Assembly: GCF_021412625.1 (NCBI RefSeq)
Contig: NZ_JAKCFI010000011.1
Span: forward strand, 210,647 to 274,646
Length of the DNA stretch: 64,000 bases
Source: Myxococcus stipitatus
Lineage (GTDB): Bacteria; Myxococcota; Myxococcia; Myxococcales; Myxococcaceae
Direction of reading: 5' to 3'
Part shown: positions 41,601 to 50,802 of the stretch, one piece after another
How positions within the stretch are numbered: position 1 is the stretch's first letter
How the letters are laid out: each line of letters begins with the position of its first letter
The notes under the pieces: model-generated
What the model saw: the letters and a program-made list of their open reading frames with translations, nothing else
Database searches by the model: none
Told to the model about the DNA's origin: nothing
Program-made: the position numbers and the translations under genes

Positions 41601-44600
41601 GTTCTCCCTCACTCCCAGCGGGAAGGTGGACCGCAACTCGCTGCCCGCGCCGGAGCTGGAGGGCTCGGCGCGAGAAGGGTTCATGGCGCCCCGGACGCCG
41701 ATGGAAGAGCTGGTGGCGGGCACGTGGGCGCCGCTGCTGGGACTGGAGCGCGTGGGCGCGCATGCCCATTTCTTCGAGCTGGGCGGCCACTCGCTCCTCG
41801 CGACCCAGGTCGTCTCCCGGTTGCGTGAAGTCCTTCACGTGGACGTGCCCGTGCGCGTGCTCTTCGAGGCGCCCACCGTGGCCGAGCTCGCGCACCGGCT
41901 CGAGGTCATGCCGAGTGACATGCGGGGCCCGCGGGCTCCTCCGCTCGTGCCCAAGGGCGGAGGAGGCGCGCCGCCGTTGTCCTTCGCGCAGCAGCGTCTG
42001 TGGTTCCTCGAGCAGCTCGCGCCAGGGGGCTTCGCGTACAGCCTGCCCTTCGTCGCGCGGCTGAAAGGCCGGCTCGATGTGTCCGCGCTGGAGCGGAGCA
42101 TCGGGGAGGTCGTCCGGCGACACGAGGCCCTGCGGACGACATTCACCCTGGTGGATGGTCAGCCCGTGCAGCGCGTCGCCTCGGAGCGGGTGCTCGCGTT
42201 GCCCGTCGACGACCTGGAGGCCGTGCCGGAGGGCGAACGCGAGGGCGTGGTGCGGCGCCGCGTGGAAGGAGAATTCCGACGCCCCTTCGACCTGGAGGAG
42301 GGGCCGCTGGTGCGAGCCCGGCTGTTGCGCTCGGCCCCGGACGAGCACGTGTTGGTGCTCGTCATGCACCACATCATCTGCGACGGTTGGTCCCTGGGGG
42401 TGCTCGCGCGCGAGCTGTCCTCCCTGTATGGGGCCTTCTCGTCGGGCACCGAACCTTCGCTGTCTCCAGTGACGCTCCAGTACGCGGACTACGCGCGGTG
42501 GCAGCGCGAGTGGATGCGCGGCGAGGTGCTGGAGACCCAGCTCGGCTGGTGGATGAAGCAGCTCGCCGGGGCTCCTCCGGTGCTGGAGCTGCCCACCGAC
42601 CGGGCTCGTCCCGCGGTCCAGACCTTCCGAGGCGCCACACTCCCGGTGCGGCTGTCCGCGGCGCTCTCCGGTCCGCTCCGGGAGCTCAACCGCCGTGAGG
42701 GTGTCACGCCCTTCATGACGTTCCTCGCGGCGTACCAGGCTCTGCTGGCGCGCTACAGCGGGCAGTCGGACATCGTGGTGGGGTCACCCATCGCCGGGCG
42801 CACGCAGCGGGAGCTGGAGGGGCTGATCGGCTTCTTCGTCAATACGCTGGCGTTGCGGCTGGACTCCTCGGGGGAGGCGAGCTTCCGGGAGCTGGTGCTC
42901 CGGACCCGCGATGCCTGCCTGGGCGCGTACGGCCATCAAGACGTGCCCTTCGAGCAACTCGTGGACAGGTTGCGGCCCGTGCGGGAGCTGAGTCGCGCAC
43001 CGCTCTTCCAGGTGATGTTCGCGCTGCAGGAGGCGGTCCCGACGCTCTCGCTGCCCGGCGTGTCGTCGGAGGAGCTCTCCTTCGAGGCGGGGCTGGCGAA
43101 GTTCGACCTCACGCTGTTCATCCGGGAGACCGCGGATGGCTGGGAGTCGCTCTGGGAGTACAACACCGACCTGTTCGACCGCGAGCGGGTCGCGCGCATG
43201 GCCGCGCACTACTCGAGGCTGCTGGAGGCGGCGCTCGCGAATCCCACGCGGCCCGTGTCGGAGCTGCCGCTGCTGGACGAGGAGGAGCGGCGGCGCGTGC
43301 TGGTGGAATGGAACCAGACGCGGACCGAGTACCCGCGTGACTCCAGTGTCCATGCGCTCTTCGAGGAGCAGGTGGCGCGCCGCCCCGACGCCGTGGCGGC
43401 GGAGTACGAGGGCCAGTCCCTCACGTACGCGCAGCTGAACCGCCACGCGAACCGGATCGCCCGCCACCTGCGTGGGCTGGGCGTCACTCCGGGAACGTTC
43501 GTGGGGCTGTGCGCCGGACGCTCGCTGGAGATGGTGGCGGCGACGATCGGCATCCTGAAGGCCGGCGGCGCCTATGTGCCGTTGGATCCGGCGTACCCGC
43601 GAGAGCGTCTGTCGTTCATGGTGGAGGACACCGCGGTGCCGGTGGTGCTCGTCCAGCCGGAGCTCGCCTCGAAGCTGCCACCGGTGGGCGCGCGAAGGGT
43701 GAGCTTGTCCTGGGAGTCGTTCGCGCACGAGGACGACACCAACCTGGGGGAGCGGGGCGCGCCCGAATCGCCGGCGTACGTGATGTACACATCGGGTTCG
43801 ACGGGCAAGCCCAAGGGGGTGTGCGTTCCGCACCGGGGCGTCGTCCGGCTGGTGCGTGATGCCTCGTACCTCGAGGTGTCGGCGGAGGACCGCTTCACCC
43901 AGACGTCGAACACGGCATTCGATGCGGCGACGTTCGAGCTGTGGGGCGCGCTGCTCAACGGAGCGCGGCTGGTGGGCGTGCCGCGCGAGGTGGTGCTGTC
44001 CCCCGAAGCGCTGGCCACGTTCCTGAAGGAGAAGGAGGCCAGCGTGGTGTTCGTGACCACGGCGCTCTTCAACCAGCTCACCGCCGAGTCCCCGGAGATC
44101 TTCCAGGCCGTGAAGACCGTCGTGTTCGGCGGAGAAACGGCGGACGCGAGGGCGGTCCGGCGCGTGTTGGAGAGGGGGGCTCCGAGGCATCTGCTGCATG
44201 CCTATGGCCCCACGGAGAACACGTCGTTCTCGACGGTCTTCGAGGTGAAGGAGGTGGCGGAGGGCGCGGTGTCGGTGCCCATCGGCAAGCCGGTGTCGAA
44301 CTCCGACGCGTACGTGCTGGATGAGCGAAGGCAGCCCGTGCCGGTCGGTGTCATCGGCGAGCTGTATGTCGGAGGGGATGGGTTGGCGCTCGGATACCTG
44401 AACCGGCCGGAGCTCACGGCGGAGAAGTTCGTGGCGCACCCGTTCGACCCGGCGCCTGGGGCGAAGCTGTATCGGACGGGGGACCTCGCGCGGTACCTGC
44501 CGGATGGGAACATCGAGTTCCTCGGGCGGCGTGATGCGCAGGTGAAGGTGCGCGGCTTCCGCATCGAGCTGGGGGAGATCGAAGCGGCCTTGGTGAAGCA

Positions 44601-47600
44601 CCCCGCGGTGGGTGAAGCGGTGGTGATGGTCTGGGACGACGAGCTCGGCGGGAAGCGGCTGGTGGCGTACCTGGTCCTCTCGGCTGGCTCCGAGCTCGAC
44701 GTCGCGGAGCTGCGAGCCTTCCTCAAGGGGGCGCTGCCGGAGCACATGGTGCCCTCGGCCTTCTTGCGATTGGAGAGACTCCCCCTCACGCCGAACGGGA
44801 AGGTGGACCGCAAGGCGCTGCCCGCGCCGGAGACGGCGAGGACGGAGCGCGCGGGCCACGTCGCTCCCCGGACGCGGATGGAGCAGGTGGTGGCGGACAT
44901 CTGGGCGCCCCTCCTGGGGCAGGAACACGTGGGGGCCCAGGACAACTTCTTCGAACTGGGGGGGCACTCCCTGCTGGCGGCACGGGTGGCCTCACGCCTG
45001 CGCGAGGCGCTGCGGATGGAGCTGTCGATCCGGGTGCTCTTCGAGAACCCGACGCTCGCGGAGCTGGCGGCGCGGCTCGAGGCGCTGGCGAGTGGCGCCG
45101 ACCTCCGGCGTCTCCCGGCGTTGCTCCCCGCGACGCGAGAAGGCGAGCTGCCCTTGTCCTTCGCGCAGCAGCGGTTGTGGTTCATCGAGCAGCTCGAACC
45201 CGGGGGGTACACGTACAACGTGCCCTATACGTTGCGGTTGAAGGGCGGGTTGGACAGGGATGCACTGGCGCGGAGCCTGGAGACGGTGGTGCGTCGGCAC
45301 GAGGCCCTGCGGACGACCTTCGCGGAGGTGAACGGGCATCCGGTGCAGCGCATCGCGCCTCAGCTGGAGCTGTCGCTTTCAGTGGAGGACCTGGAGGGGA
45401 GGTCGGTGGAAGACGTCCGGCGGCGCGTGGCGCAGGAGGCTCGGCGCCCGTTCGATCTGGAAACGGGCCCCTTGGTGAGGGCGACGCTGCTGCGGGTGGC
45501 CGCGGACGAACACGTCCTGGTGGTCGTGATGCACCACATCGCCTGCGACATCTGGTCATTGGACCTGCTGCTGCGTGAGGTGGAGGTGCTCTATCGGGCA
45601 TTCTCCGAGGGGACCGAGCCCCAGCTGCCAGCGCTGCCCGTGCAGTACGCGGATTATGCGAAGTGGCAGCGTGAGTGGTTGCAGGGCGAGGTGCTCGAGG
45701 AGCAGCTCACGTGGTGGAAGCAGCACCTCGTGGGAGCGCCGCATGTGCTGGAGCTACCGACGGACAGGCCTCGGCCTCCCGCGCAGACCTTCCGTGGGGC
45801 CAACCTGTCGAGACCCCTGCCTCCGTCGCTGTCGGGGGCGGTGAAGGAGCTGAGTCACAAGGCAGGCGCCACGCTCTTCATGACCTTCCTGGCGGGTTTC
45901 CATGCGCTGCTGGCGCGCTACAGCGGACAGAGTGACCTGGTGGTGGGGACGCCCATCTCCGGGCGCAATCGACGTGAGGTCGAGGGGCTCGTCGGCTTCT
46001 TCCTCAACACGTTGCCGCTGCGAGTGGATGGGAGTGGCGCGGAGAGTTTCCGGGAGTTGTTGGGCCGTGTGCGCGAGGCGTGTCTGGGGGCCTATGCCCA
46101 TCAGGACCTGCCGTTCGAGCAGCTGGTGGATGCGTTGCAGCCAGCGCGCGACCTGAGCCGCTCGCCGCTCTTCCAGGTGATGTTCGTCTACCAGAACGAG
46201 CTGAAGCCGGTGTCGCTGCCCGGCGTGGTCGTCGACGAGTTCTCCTTCCAACCTGGGTTGGCGAAGTTCGACCTGACCATGTTCGTCCGGGAGACGCCGG
46301 AGGGGTGGCTGAGCGTCTGGGAATACAACACCGACCTGTATGACGAGGGGACGGTGTCGAGGATGGCGGGGCACTACGAGAGGTTGTTGGAGGAGGCGGT
46401 GGGGAGGCCGGAGGAGAAGCTGTCGGCGTTGCGGTTGATGGGGGAGGAGGAGAGGCGGAGGGTGGTGGAGGAGTTCAACGCGACGCGGGTGGAGTACGCG
46501 GAGGCGGGGGGTGTGCACGAGCTGTTCGAGGCGTGGGCGAAGCGGACGCCGGAAGCAGTGGCGGTGCGGTTGGGGGAGGAGCGGCTGACGTACGGGGAAT
46601 TGAATGAGAAGGCGAACCGGCTGGCGCACCACTTGAGAGGGCAGGGAGTGGGGCCGGACGTGAGAGTGGGTTTGTGCGTGCGCCGCTCGCTGGAGTTGGC
46701 GGTGGGGGTGCTGGGGATTCTGAAGGCGGGAGGGGCGTACGTGCCGTTGGACCCGGCGTACCCGGCGGAGCGGCTGGAGCGGATGCTGGAGTCGTCGGGC
46801 GCGGAGGTGGTGCTGACGCAGCGGGGGTTGGAGGGGGCGCTGCCGGGAGGAGGGGCGAGGCGTGTGTACCTGGACGCGGACACGGGGAAGTGGGCGAGGA
46901 GGAGCAAGGCGAACCCGAGGCCGCTGGGGGGGAAGGGAGCGCTGGCGTACGTCATCTACACGTCGGGGTCGACGGGGACGCCGAAGGGGGTGGCGATGGA
47001 GCACGGGCCGCTGCTGAACATGCTGCGGTGGCAGGTGGCGAGGGAGGTGGTGCCCGGGGGGAGGACGCTGCAGTTCTCAGCGCTGAGCTTCGACGTGAGC
47101 TTCCAGGAGATGTTCTCGACGTGGGGAGGTGGAGGGGAGCTGGTGCTGATTCCGGAGGAGCTGAGGCTGGAGGGGAGGGGGCTCTTGGAGGAGATGGAGA
47201 GGAGGGGAGTGACGAGGCTGTTCCTGCCCTTCGTGGCGCTGCAGAACCTGGCGGAGGTGTCGCAGAGGGAAGGGGTGGTGCCGAGGTGTTTGAGGGAAGT
47301 CATCACGGCGGGGGAGCAGCTGAGGGTGACGCCGGCGCTGAGGGGGATGATGGGGAGGATGGAGGGGTGCGTGCTGGAGAACCAGTACGGGCCGACGGAG
47401 ACGCACGCGGCGACGGCGTACCGGTTGGAGGGGAGTCCGGAGACGTGGCCGGACCTGCCAGGGATAGGGAAGCCCATCGCGAACGCGAGGGTGCACCTGC
47501 TGGATGGGAATGGAGAGCCGGTGCCGGTGGGGGTGGTGGGAGAGGTGTACGTGGGAGGGGCTGGGTTGGCGAGGGGGTACCTGGGGCAGGAGGAGATGAC

Positions 47601-49134
47601 GAGGGAGAGGTTCCAGGAGGACCGCGTCGGGGAGGAGGAGGGAGGGAGGCTGTACCGGACGGGGGACTACGCGAGGTACCGGAGTGACGGGAGCCTGGAG
47701 TTCCTGGGGCGGCGCGACGCGCAGGTGAAGGTGAGGGGCTTCCGCATCGAACTGGCGGAGGTGGAGGCCGCGCTCTCGAGGCACCCCGCGGTGCGGGATT
47801 GCATCGTGGATGCGACGGAGGCTGCGTCGGGGCAGAAGCTGCTGGTGGCGCACGTCGTCGGCAAGCCCGGACAGCAGACGCCGGCCAGCGATGAGCTGAA
47901 GAGCTACCTCAAGGAGACGCTGCCCGAGTACATGGTGCCGTCGGCCTTCATACCCCTGGCGACCGTCCCGTTGACGCCCAGCGGGAAGGTGAACCGACGG
48001 GCGTTGCCCGCTCCGGACCTTGGCCGCAAGGAGTCGCGCACATATGTCGCGCCACGCACCGTGACGGAGATGCGCGTCGCGAGCGTCTGGGAGGAGTTGC
48101 TGGGCATCCGTCCCATTGGGGTACGGGACAACTTCTTCGAGCTGGGGGGCAACTCGCTGCTGGCCATCCGGCTGTTGTCGCGAATCCGCGCGAGCCTGGG
48201 AAGGAGCCCCCCGGTGTCGGCGCTGTTCGAGGACGCGACCGTCGAACACCTGGCCGCGCTGGTGCGCCAGGAGGCGGGGCCGTGGTCGCCGCTCGTGGAG
48301 TTCAGCAAGGGAGATGGACGGCGGCCCTTCTTCTGCGTGCACGCGGTGGGCGGCACCGTGTTGGGGTACGTGGAGCTGGCACGACGGCTCGGCCCGGAGC
48401 AACCCTTCTACGGCCTGCAGTCACGCGGACTGGACGGGGACCAGGAGCCGTGCGGTTCGGTGGAGGAGATGGCCGCGCTCTACGTCGAGGCGGTGCGGAG
48501 CGTTCAGCCGTCGGGGCCCTACCTGCTCGGCGGCTGGTCGATGGGCGGCATCATCGTGCTCGAGATGGCGAGGCAGCTCCAGGCGCGCGGTGAGCAGGTC
48601 GCGCTCATGGCCCTCATCGACAGCTACGACGTCACCGCGGCGGTGGAGGGACTGTCCTCGACGCAGCACGAGTCCTCGCGGCTGGGCCTGCTGTTCTATC
48701 GGGACCTGCTGAAGGCGGCGGGGCACGAGCCGCCCCTCTCGGAAGCCGCGCTCGCGCGGATGGGACCCGAGGAGCTGAGCGGAGCCCTGGAGGAGGTCGG
48801 CAAGGCCGCGGTGGCGGTGATGGGCGCGGGTGCCCAGCCCTTGCAGGCCCTGCGGCGCGTCTTCGAGGCGAACCTGCGGGCCGCGTGGCGCTACACGCCG
48901 CCACGCCACGAAGGTCGCCTCACCCTCTTCGAGGCGAGCGAGTCCGCGCTGGTCGTGCAGGGGGGCTCGCGCTTCGGAGCGAAGGAGGTGGAGGTCCACA
49001 CCCTGGAGGGAGACCACTACTCCTTGCTGCGTGCCCCGGGCGTCGAGGCGCTGGCGGCGCGGCTCGCGACGTGCCTGGAGCGGGCTCGGGCCGCCGTGTC
49101 CGAGCGAGTGGAAACGCGTCGGGTCGGGTCCTGA
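38638..49134 (+). CDS. Three-module NRPS: C-A-PCP, C-A-PCP, C-A-PCP-TE
   Basis: 3,498 residues from the ATG at 38638 (an ATG at 38644 is equivalent). Approximate residues: C1 45-480, A1 530-1005, PCP1 ~1020-1090 (Ser in LGGHSLL), C2 1112-1545, A2 1594-2065, PCP2 ~2075-2150, C3 2170-2600, A3 2650-3125, PCP3 ~3135-3205 (LGGNSLL), TE 3218-3490 with GWSMGG and a late GDHYSLL. C motifs: HHVISDVWS (C1), HHIICDGWS (C2), HHIACDIWS (C3). Specificity residues aligned by eye: A1 and A3 both D-V-Q-F-I-A-Q-A-A(-K), near the proline code; A2 D-A-F-V-F-G-A-S-F(-K), perhaps a branched aliphatic residue. No epimerase, methyltransferase or cyclase domain. Beginning with a C domain implies a starter delivered in trans. 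A1 and A3 share 1,460 identical bases with odd codon use (many AGG and GGG). Confidence 0.9.
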   Translation: MNMREVQPSADRVSQAAPQPVRSRSGGTPARRAPPLLPVSRDQAPPLSFAQQRLWFVDQLAPGSHAYNVIPYARLRGPLDVGALERSLAEVIRRHEALRTSFVRVEGRPVQRISAELGFRLPVESLESLPEGEREAEARRQAEEEARLPFDLEKGPLVRARLLRVGAEDHVLLLTLHHVISDVWSLGVVERELTELYGAYSRGAEPTLADLPVQYADYATWQREWLQGEVLEEQLAWWKQRLAGAPPAMELPTDRPRPPLQSAHGAVLRVMLSPALSGAVNGFSRKQGVTQFMTLLAGFHALLARYSGQSDLVVGMPIAGRNRRELEGLVGFFANTLPLRVDGSGAESFRELLGRVREACLGAYAHQDLPFEQLVDALQPARDLSRSPLFQVMFVLQGAMPYAALELPGVSATEFVVEPGVSRFDITLSVRETPEGWLCIWEYNTDLYDEGTVSRMAGHYERLLEEAVGRPEEKLSALRLMGEEERRRVVEEFNATRVEYAEAGGVHELFEAWAKRTPEAVAVRLGEERLTYGELNEKANRLAHHLRGQGVGPDVRVGLCVRRSLELAVGVLGILKAGGAYVPLDPAYPAERLERMLESSGAEVVLTQRGLEGALPGGGARRVYLDADTGKWARRSKANPRPLGGKGALAYVIYTSGSTGTPKGVAMEHGPLLNMLRWQVAREVVPGGRTLQFSALSFDVSFQEMFSTWGGGGELVLIPEELRLEGRGLLEEMERRGVTRLFLPFVALQNLAEVSQREGVVPRCLREVITAGEQLRVTPALRGMMGRMEGCVLENQYGPTETHAATAYRLEGSPETWPDLPGIGKPIANARVHLLDGNGEPVPVGVVGEVYVGGAGLARGYLGQEEMTRERFQEDRVGEEEGGRLYRTGDYARYRSDGSLEFLGRRDAQVKVRGFRIELAEVEAALARHPAVKDVVVVARESGAGGKRLVAYVVPGASHVLEIAALKTFLKETLPEYMVPSAFVRLEAFSLTPSGKVDRNSLPAPELEGSAREGFMAPRTPMEELVAGTWAPLLGLERVGAHAHFFELGGHSLLATQVVSRLREVLHVDVPVRVLFEAPTVAELAHRLEVMPSDMRGPRAPPLVPKGGGGAPPLSFAQQRLWFLEQLAPGGFAYSLPFVARLKGRLDVSALERSIGEVVRRHEALRTTFTLVDGQPVQRVASERVLALPVDDLEAVPEGEREGVVRRRVEGEFRRPFDLEEGPLVRARLLRSAPDEHVLVLVMHHIICDGWSLGVLARELSSLYGAFSSGTEPSLSPVTLQYADYARWQREWMRGEVLETQLGWWMKQLAGAPPVLELPTDRARPAVQTFRGATLPVRLSAALSGPLRELNRREGVTPFMTFLAAYQALLARYSGQSDIVVGSPIAGRTQRELEGLIGFFVNTLALRLDSSGEASFRELVLRTRDACLGAYGHQDVPFEQLVDRLRPVRELSRAPLFQVMFALQEAVPTLSLPGVSSEELSFEAGLAKFDLTLFIRETADGWESLWEYNTDLFDRERVARMAAHYSRLLEAALANPTRPVSELPLLDEEERRRVLVEWNQTRTEYPRDSSVHALFEEQVARRPDAVAAEYEGQSLTYAQLNRHANRIARHLRGLGVTPGTFVGLCAGRSLEMVAATIGILKAGGAYVPLDPAYPRERLSFMVEDTAVPVVLVQPELASKLPPVGARRVSLSWESFAHEDDTNLGERGAPESPAYVMYTSGSTGKPKGVCVPHRGVVRLVRDASYLEVSAEDRFTQTSNTAFDAATFELWGALLNGARLVGVPREVVLSPEALATFLKEKEASVVFVTTALFNQLTAESPEIFQAVKTVVFGGETADARAVRRVLERGAPRHLLHAYGPTENTSFSTVFEVKEVAEGAVSVPIGKPVSNSDAYVLDERRQPVPVGVIGELYVGGDGLALGYLNRPELTAEKFVAHPFDPAPGAKLYRTGDLARYLPDGNIEFLGRRDAQVKVRGFRIELGEIEAALVKHPAVGEAVVMVWDDELGGKRLVAYLVLSAGSELDVAELRAFLKGALPEHMVPSAFLRLERLPLTPNGKVDRKALPAPETARTERAGHVAPRTRMEQVVADIWAPLLGQEHVGAQDNFFELGGHSLLAARVASRLREALRMELSIRVLFENPTLAELAARLEALASGADLRRLPALLPATREGELPLSFAQQRLWFIEQLEPGGYTYNVPYTLRLKGGLDRDALARSLETVVRRHEALRTTFAEVNGHPVQRIAPQLELSLSVEDLEGRSVEDVRRRVAQEARRPFDLETGPLVRATLLRVAADEHVLVVVMHHIACDIWSLDLLLREVEVLYRAFSEGTEPQLPALPVQYADYAKWQREWLQGEVLEEQLTWWKQHLVGAPHVLELPTDRPRPPAQTFRGANLSRPLPPSLSGAVKELSHKAGATLFMTFLAGFHALLARYSGQSDLVVGTPISGRNRREVEGLVGFFLNTLPLRVDGSGAESFRELLGRVREACLGAYAHQDLPFEQLVDALQPARDLSRSPLFQVMFVYQNELKPVSLPGVVVDEFSFQPGLAKFDLTMFVRETPEGWLSVWEYNTDLYDEGTVSRMAGHYERLLEEAVGRPEEKLSALRLMGEEERRRVVEEFNATRVEYAEAGGVHELFEAWAKRTPEAVAVRLGEERLTYGELNEKANRLAHHLRGQGVGPDVRVGLCVRRSLELAVGVLGILKAGGAYVPLDPAYPAERLERMLESSGAEVVLTQRGLEGALPGGGARRVYLDADTGKWARRSKANPRPLGGKGALAYVIYTSGSTGTPKGVAMEHGPLLNMLRWQVAREVVPGGRTLQFSALSFDVSFQEMFSTWGGGGELVLIPEELRLEGRGLLEEMERRGVTRLFLPFVALQNLAEVSQREGVVPRCLREVITAGEQLRVTPALRGMMGRMEGCVLENQYGPTETHAATAYRLEGSPETWPDLPGIGKPIANARVHLLDGNGEPVPVGVVGEVYVGGAGLARGYLGQEEMTRERFQEDRVGEEEGGRLYRTGDYARYRSDGSLEFLGRRDAQVKVRGFRIELAEVEAALSRHPAVRDCIVDATEAASGQKLLVAHVVGKPGQQTPASDELKSYLKETLPEYMVPSAFIPLATVPLTPSGKVNRRALPAPDLGRKESRTYVAPRTVTEMRVASVWEELLGIRPIGVRDNFFELGGNSLLAIRLLSRIRASLGRSPPVSALFEDATVEHLAALVRQEAGPWSPLVEFSKGDGRRPFFCVHAVGGTVLGYVELARRLGPEQPFYGLQSRGLDGDQEPCGSVEEMAALYVEAVRSVQPSGPYLLGGWSMGGIIVLEMARQLQARGEQVALMALIDSYDVTAAVEGLSSTQHESSRLGLLFYRDLLKAAGHEPPLSEAALARMGPEELSGALEEVGKAAVAVMGAGAQPLQALRRVFEANLRAAWRYTPPRHEGRLTLFEASESALVVQGGSRFGAKEVEVHTLEGDHYSLLRAPGVEALAARLATCLERARAAVSERVETRRVGS
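39956..41415 (+). repeat. Copy 1 of a 1,460-base identical tract (end of C1 and most of A1)
   Basis: Identical base for base, as far as I can read, to 46316-47775 at a constant offset of 6,360. It begins in the final part of the C domain, covers the whole specificity pocket of the A domain and ends just before the last A-domain segment. Codon use inside is unlike the flanks: Arg is often AGG and Gly GGG. Outside the boundaries identity drops at once. Confidence 0.95.
46316..47775 (+). repeat. Copy 2 of the 1,460-base identical tract (end of C3 and most of A3)
   Basis: Second copy, in module 3. Left edge: TCTGG common to both, preceded by differing bases; right edge: CGCTC common, then GCCAG in module 1 against TCGAG here. 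A further near-identical patch of ~165 bases lies upstream in the C domains (about 39660-39825 and 46025-46190) at a different offset (6,366), suggesting more than one exchange event. Confidence 0.95.
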
Positions 49135-49146
49135 GGGAGAGTCGCC

Positions 49147-50796
49147 ATGTCGACCGAGGCCATCCTCCCCACGCCCACGTCCGCCGCCCCGAGGGCGCCG
49201 GTCAACAAGTGGCTCGTCACGCTCTCCGTGTCCTTCGGCACGATGATGGCCTCCATCGACTCGTCCATCGTCAACGTGGCGCTGTCGCAGATCCGCAGCT
49301 CCATCGGGGCGACCGTCCAGGAGATCACCTGGATGAGCACCAGCTTCATCATCGCCACGGTGCTGCTGCTGCCGCTCACGGGCTTCTTCGGACGGCTCTT
49401 CGGTCAGAAGCGCACCTATCTGGTGTGCCTGGCCCTCTTCATCGCCAGCTCGTTCCTCTGTGGGGTGGCCTGGAGCCTGCCCTCGCTGGTGTTCTTCCGG
49501 GCCTTGCAGGGCATTGGCGCGGGGCTGCTCATCCCCACCGAGCAGGCCATCCTCCAGCAGACCTGGCCGCCCGAGGAGCAGGGCATGGCCATGGGCCTCT
49601 TCACGACCATCATCACCGTGGGGCCCGCCGTCGGCCCCACGCTCGGTGGCTACATCGTCGACAACTTCCACTGGTCGTGGATCTTCTTCATCAACGTCCC
49701 CATCGGGCTGCTCGGCCTGGTGATGGTGTGGCGCTTCGTCGAGGAGCCCGAGGACGTGCTGGCCGCCAACCGGGCCACCGCCGAGCTGCGGCGACGCCAC
49801 ATCGACTGGGCTGGCATCGGCCTGCTCTGGCTGGGGATGGCGACGCTCCAGTTCGTGCTGGAGGAGGGGCAGCGCCACGATTGGTTCGAGTCGAGGGTCA
49901 TCTCCACCTGTCTGCTGGTGGCGGTCTTCTCCCTGGCGGCGTTCGTGCTGCGGGAGCTCACCGCGGTGGCGCCGGCGGTGGACCTGCGCCTCTTCAAGGA
50001 GCCGGTGTACGCGTCGGGAGCGGTGCTCGGCTCGGTGATGTTCTTCATCCTCACGTCGAACCTGTTCCTGCTGCCCCTCTTCATGCAGGAGCTGCTCGGC
50101 TTCACGGCCATGCAGGCGGGCGAGGTGCTCATGCCTCGCACGCTGGTGATGCTCGTCTTGATGCCCATCATCGGGCGTCTCTACAACCGCGTCTCCCCTC
50201 ACGCGCTCATCGCCCTGGGGCTGTTCATCATCGGGCTGGCGGTCCACCGGATGATGCGTGTGTCGCTGGATACGGGGCGGGCGGAGATCATCACGGCGAT
50301 CATGCTGCAGGGGCTGGGCACCAGCCTGCTCTTCGTGCCGCTCAACGTCCTGGTGTTCGAGAAGGTCGAGCGGACCCGGATGGCGGATGCCACCGGCATC
50401 AACACGTTGATGCGGCAGCTCGGCACCTCCACGGGGCTGGCGCTCTTCGCCACGCTCTTGACGCGCTATACCGCGCAGGCCCAGGCGGGCCTCTCCGCGC
50501 AGCTCGTCCCCGAGCGCCCCGAGCTGTACGAGCGGCTCTCCTCGATGGTGAGCGGCCTCGTGGCGGGTGGAGTCGAGGGCTACGAGGCCACGGAGGCGAG
50601 CCTGCGCCTGCTGGCGGGTGGCCTCCAGCGACAGGCGTCGCTGCTGGCCTTCAACCGGGTCTTCACGTTGGCCGCGCTGGTGTTCGCGTTGTCGCTGCCG
50701 TTGCTGGGCTTTCTCTGGGCCTCTCCGAGCAAGAAGGCCGCGCGGCGGGCCTCGAAGACGGAGCCGGACGAGGTTCACCTGGATGTGGAGGTCTGA
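49147..50796 (+). CDS. MFS drug exporter, DHA2/EmrB type (14 TM)
   Basis: 549 residues, 12 bases after the NRPS. Motif D1-like MMASIDSSIVNVALSQI near residues 34-50 and motif C-like ITVGPAVGPTLGGYIVDNFH near residues 157-176 are those of proton-coupled drug exporters with 14 helices. With the HlyD-type protein that follows six bases later it forms an EmrAB-like pump across both membranes. Likely exports the peptide product and gives self-protection. The C-terminal tail is Lys/Arg/Ala-rich and cytoplasmic. Confidence 0.9.
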   Translation: MSTEAILPTPTSAAPRAPVNKWLVTLSVSFGTMMASIDSSIVNVALSQIRSSIGATVQEITWMSTSFIIATVLLLPLTGFFGRLFGQKRTYLVCLALFIASSFLCGVAWSLPSLVFFRALQGIGAGLLIPTEQAILQQTWPPEEQGMAMGLFTTIITVGPAVGPTLGGYIVDNFHWSWIFFINVPIGLLGLVMVWRFVEEPEDVLAANRATAELRRRHIDWAGIGLLWLGMATLQFVLEEGQRHDWFESRVISTCLLVAVFSLAAFVLRELTAVAPAVDLRLFKEPVYASGAVLGSVMFFILTSNLFLLPLFMQELLGFTAMQAGEVLMPRTLVMLVLMPIIGRLYNRVSPHALIALGLFIIGLAVHRMMRVSLDTGRAEIITAIMLQGLGTSLLFVPLNVLVFEKVERTRMADATGINTLMRQLGTSTGLALFATLLTRYTAQAQAGLSAQLVPERPELYERLSSMVSGLVAGGVEGYEATEASLRLLAGGLQRQASLLAFNRVFTLAALVFALSLPLLGFLWASPSKKAARRASKTEPDEVHLDVEV

Positions 50797-50802
50797 CCTG
50801 TC

